From NCBI GenBank assembly GCA_031256445.1, contig JAIRQN010000021.1:1-53020 (forward strand): a DNA stretch of 53,020 nt, written 5' to 3'. The position numbers were made by a program, and so were the translations under genes. Source of the DNA: Treponema sp. (lineage in GTDB: Bacteria; Spirochaetota; Spirochaetia; Treponematales; Breznakiellaceae). The notes under the pieces are model-generated. The model did not search any database, was not told where the DNA came from, and saw only the letters and a list, made by a program, of their open reading frames with translations. Of this stretch, positions 52,601 through 53,020 are shown in pieces (position 1 is the first letter of the stretch; each line of letters opens with the position of its first letter).

Positions 52601-53020
52601 TTCAACAGCGGTTTCCGCTTTTTCCCTTATTCCGCCGAGCAGCGCTGTGATTTCTTCATCATGATTCCTGACTGCGGTTTCTGATCTTTCTTTTATCCCG
52701 CCAAGCAGCGATGTTAGTTCTTCATCCTGCCGTTCGACCGCGGTTTCCGCTTTGTCTTTTATTCCGCCGAGCAGCGCTGTGATTTCTTCATCATGATTCC
52801 TGACTGCGGTTTCTGATCTTTCTTTTATCCCGCCAAGCAGCGATGTTAGTTCTTCATCCTGCCGCTTGACTGCGGTTTCCGCTTTGTCTTTTATTCCGCC
52901 AAGCAGAGATGTTATCTCTTCGTCATTTTTACTGACCGCTGTCTGCGCTTTGTCTTTTATTCCGCTGAGCAGCGAGGTTATTTCTTCATCCTGCCGCTTG
53001 ACGGCTGTTTGCGCTTTTTC
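49619..53020 (-). CDS. Giant spirochaete coiled-coil protein (SpiroCoCo-like), N-terminus outside window
   Basis: 1133 residues are visible and the frame is still open at the window edge; the GTG at 52591 is internal, not the start. The visible N-terminal third is a tandem array of 22-residue units (e.g. KAETAVERQDEELTSLLGGIKE), i.e. two 11-residue turns each. A long heptad coiled coil follows (to about 90 residues from the end). The tail is a predicted helix-turn-helix: NVKRLKAKGWTDEEIATAMGLSRNEVELILEIA. No membrane helix or signal peptide is visible in this part. In spirochaetes such proteins are suspected of being cytoskeletal or structural; function is not established. Isolated, 86 nt beyond blaI. 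Confidence 0.85.
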   Translation of the reverse strand, partial: EKAQTAVKRQDEEITSLLSGIKDKAQTAVSKNDEEITSLLGGIKDKAETAVKRQDEELTSLLGGIKERSETAVRNHDEEITALLGGIKDKAETAVERQDEELTSLLGGIKERSETAVRNHDEEITALLGGIREKAETAVELQQVELDTVLDGIKEKLDASVKYQEDELTRVLGGLKEKLDTSVNYQEEDLAAVLGALKERTKTAIKQQQQELSSVLGEIKEESDTAVRQQQEELSTALGGMKEKLDNSVELQQVELDTVLGGLKEKLDAAVKNQEIELGAVLDGLKEKSDTAIKDQQEELSEALGEVREKSEAAVKQQRDELSADINEARDKLETAVKRQKEELGGAINSQQKEFSGLISELTVSIAALRTKSETDIRQQQQDTLSAIKELKEISSSAIKDQQDELSSSINEMNKKTEAAVNLQQSELKLTLGELNSSSGAAIKKQNEELAAALSELKEKSEKAVSQQHKELIQTLGNLKIKSESEVNQQQSDITAALEKQIAAWKVMCRDAEHDIIQATEKRLDDYGKLHTESINQLGKLAKDTSDLDTELRRIMEEAVSGIRDDFSAFEKESNTSMESTTAAFNAQSQALRKELEDMNNELNGIRKQAFDNVSEQLANFEENFSAELGKRSADIGKHIAVWQEDMEGKFSKSAEEIDSVWHQAEERILTDQRKDIASLGERLISEMDSLKKEAAAFEEGIRNDMSNVEEMRANFTEQIKQDLDEIRFTSESEVKSQVGQYQLTIQDTLRQKQRELDKELEEMTARSQTATESLDNDLQKSKQDFGEWQILYNTRIRETDTSLEDLRRRSREIAAENDERISQFRSNLEEIRKELGVQKKIFEQTGILKQELEHRIEEINGDLDRLDQRKNEITQLETQFTRLKRQEDEVNNKMTRFLNEKVRIETMEMNFNNLLKISQSVKEKLEHVTTSDDLLQAVEMRIRKLETAMKDTEDKYQRIEKKNEILEETKEGIDHNFKALQKTESAIKNAEAVITVLSDRFENLRSSIEAIAAENEKASDAVEKISTLDDTLTQIEKRITEMNVAREWLARTETELKALDNDARTQFKLTKGLLEKDSGKPSASNVKGALTPQSRDNVKRLKAKGWTDEEIATAMGLSRNEVELILEIASRD
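52627..52890 (-). repeat. Two adjacent 132-bp copies inside the coiled-coil gene
   Basis: 52627-52758 and 52759-52890 match at 129 of 132 positions. Each is a dimer of 66-bp (22-residue) units, so the gene has grown by duplication of a two-unit block. Further, more diverged 66-bp units fill the gene on both sides. Confidence 0.92.

Noticed and set aside
52627-53020. CRISPR array
   Set aside because: The repeats are contiguous 66/132-bp coding units in frame, without spacers.

Overview
The window looks like chromosomal DNA of a host-associated, Treponema-like spirochaete. The pointers are a giant spirochaete-type coiled-coil protein (49619-53020), a spirochaete-style hexokinase, an M18 aminopeptidase, BspA-type leucine-rich repeats, many membrane signalling proteins, and a GC-moderate genome with AT-rich accessory patches. 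No rRNA, tRNA, CRISPR array, transposase or replication origin was recognised.

Layout. 1-222 is the tail of an ABC transporter ATPase. 422-9202 is housekeeping: gltX, an M18 aminopeptidase, a GGDEF diguanylate cyclase, an N-degron operon clpS-clpA-aat, and a NYN/LOTUS RNA-binding protein. 9208-10751 holds a degenerate SDR-like protein and a YmdB-type phosphodiesterase. 10698-15253 is an accessory patch. In it a DUF4143 ATPase cassette is bracketed by a perfect 60-bp direct repeat, followed by an XRE regulator, an LRR surface protein, a Sel1 protein, a small winged-helix-like protein and an orphan CcrM/HinfI-type methyltransferase. 15525-20322 carries a chemoreceptor with an N-terminal CZB-like zinc site and a feoA-feoB-FeoB-associated operon behind a two-palindrome operator. 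20332-26496 has PepF, hexokinase, a CrtI-like oxidoreductase, a small class III cyclase and a YhhN protein. 26560-34032 is a DNA repair operon (UDG-like, AddB/RexB-like, AddA-like). 34117-41529 has an HD protein, a large membrane cyclase, a hybrid histidine kinase and AzlCD.

41730-49569 is the most interesting stretch. It holds an exported tandem BOF (OB-fold) protein overlapping a polytopic membrane LuxR regulator, a DpnA-like methyltransferase, and the operon BOF - VTC polyphosphate polymerase domain - DUF4956 - outer-membrane barrel. Behind these lies a BlaI repressor and a BlaR1-like M56 protease whose sensor end is PepSY instead of a penicillin-binding domain. A palindromic BlaI-type operator lies over the spacer and -10 of the BOF-VTC operon. 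A degenerate copy lies in the same register in the blaI promoter. This suggests a self-regulating envelope-sensing circuit that controls the VTC/DUF4956 operon. The protease gene carries one in-frame TGA exactly where the PepSY Thr-Gly motif needs Gly.

Two themes run across the window. (i) Many genes have no Shine-Dalgarno sequence but a promoter whose -10 ends 6-9 nt before the start codon, which predicts many leaderless mRNAs. (ii) A three-hairpin intergenic module with conserved loops but different stems occurs twice, with single-hairpin relatives elsewhere.
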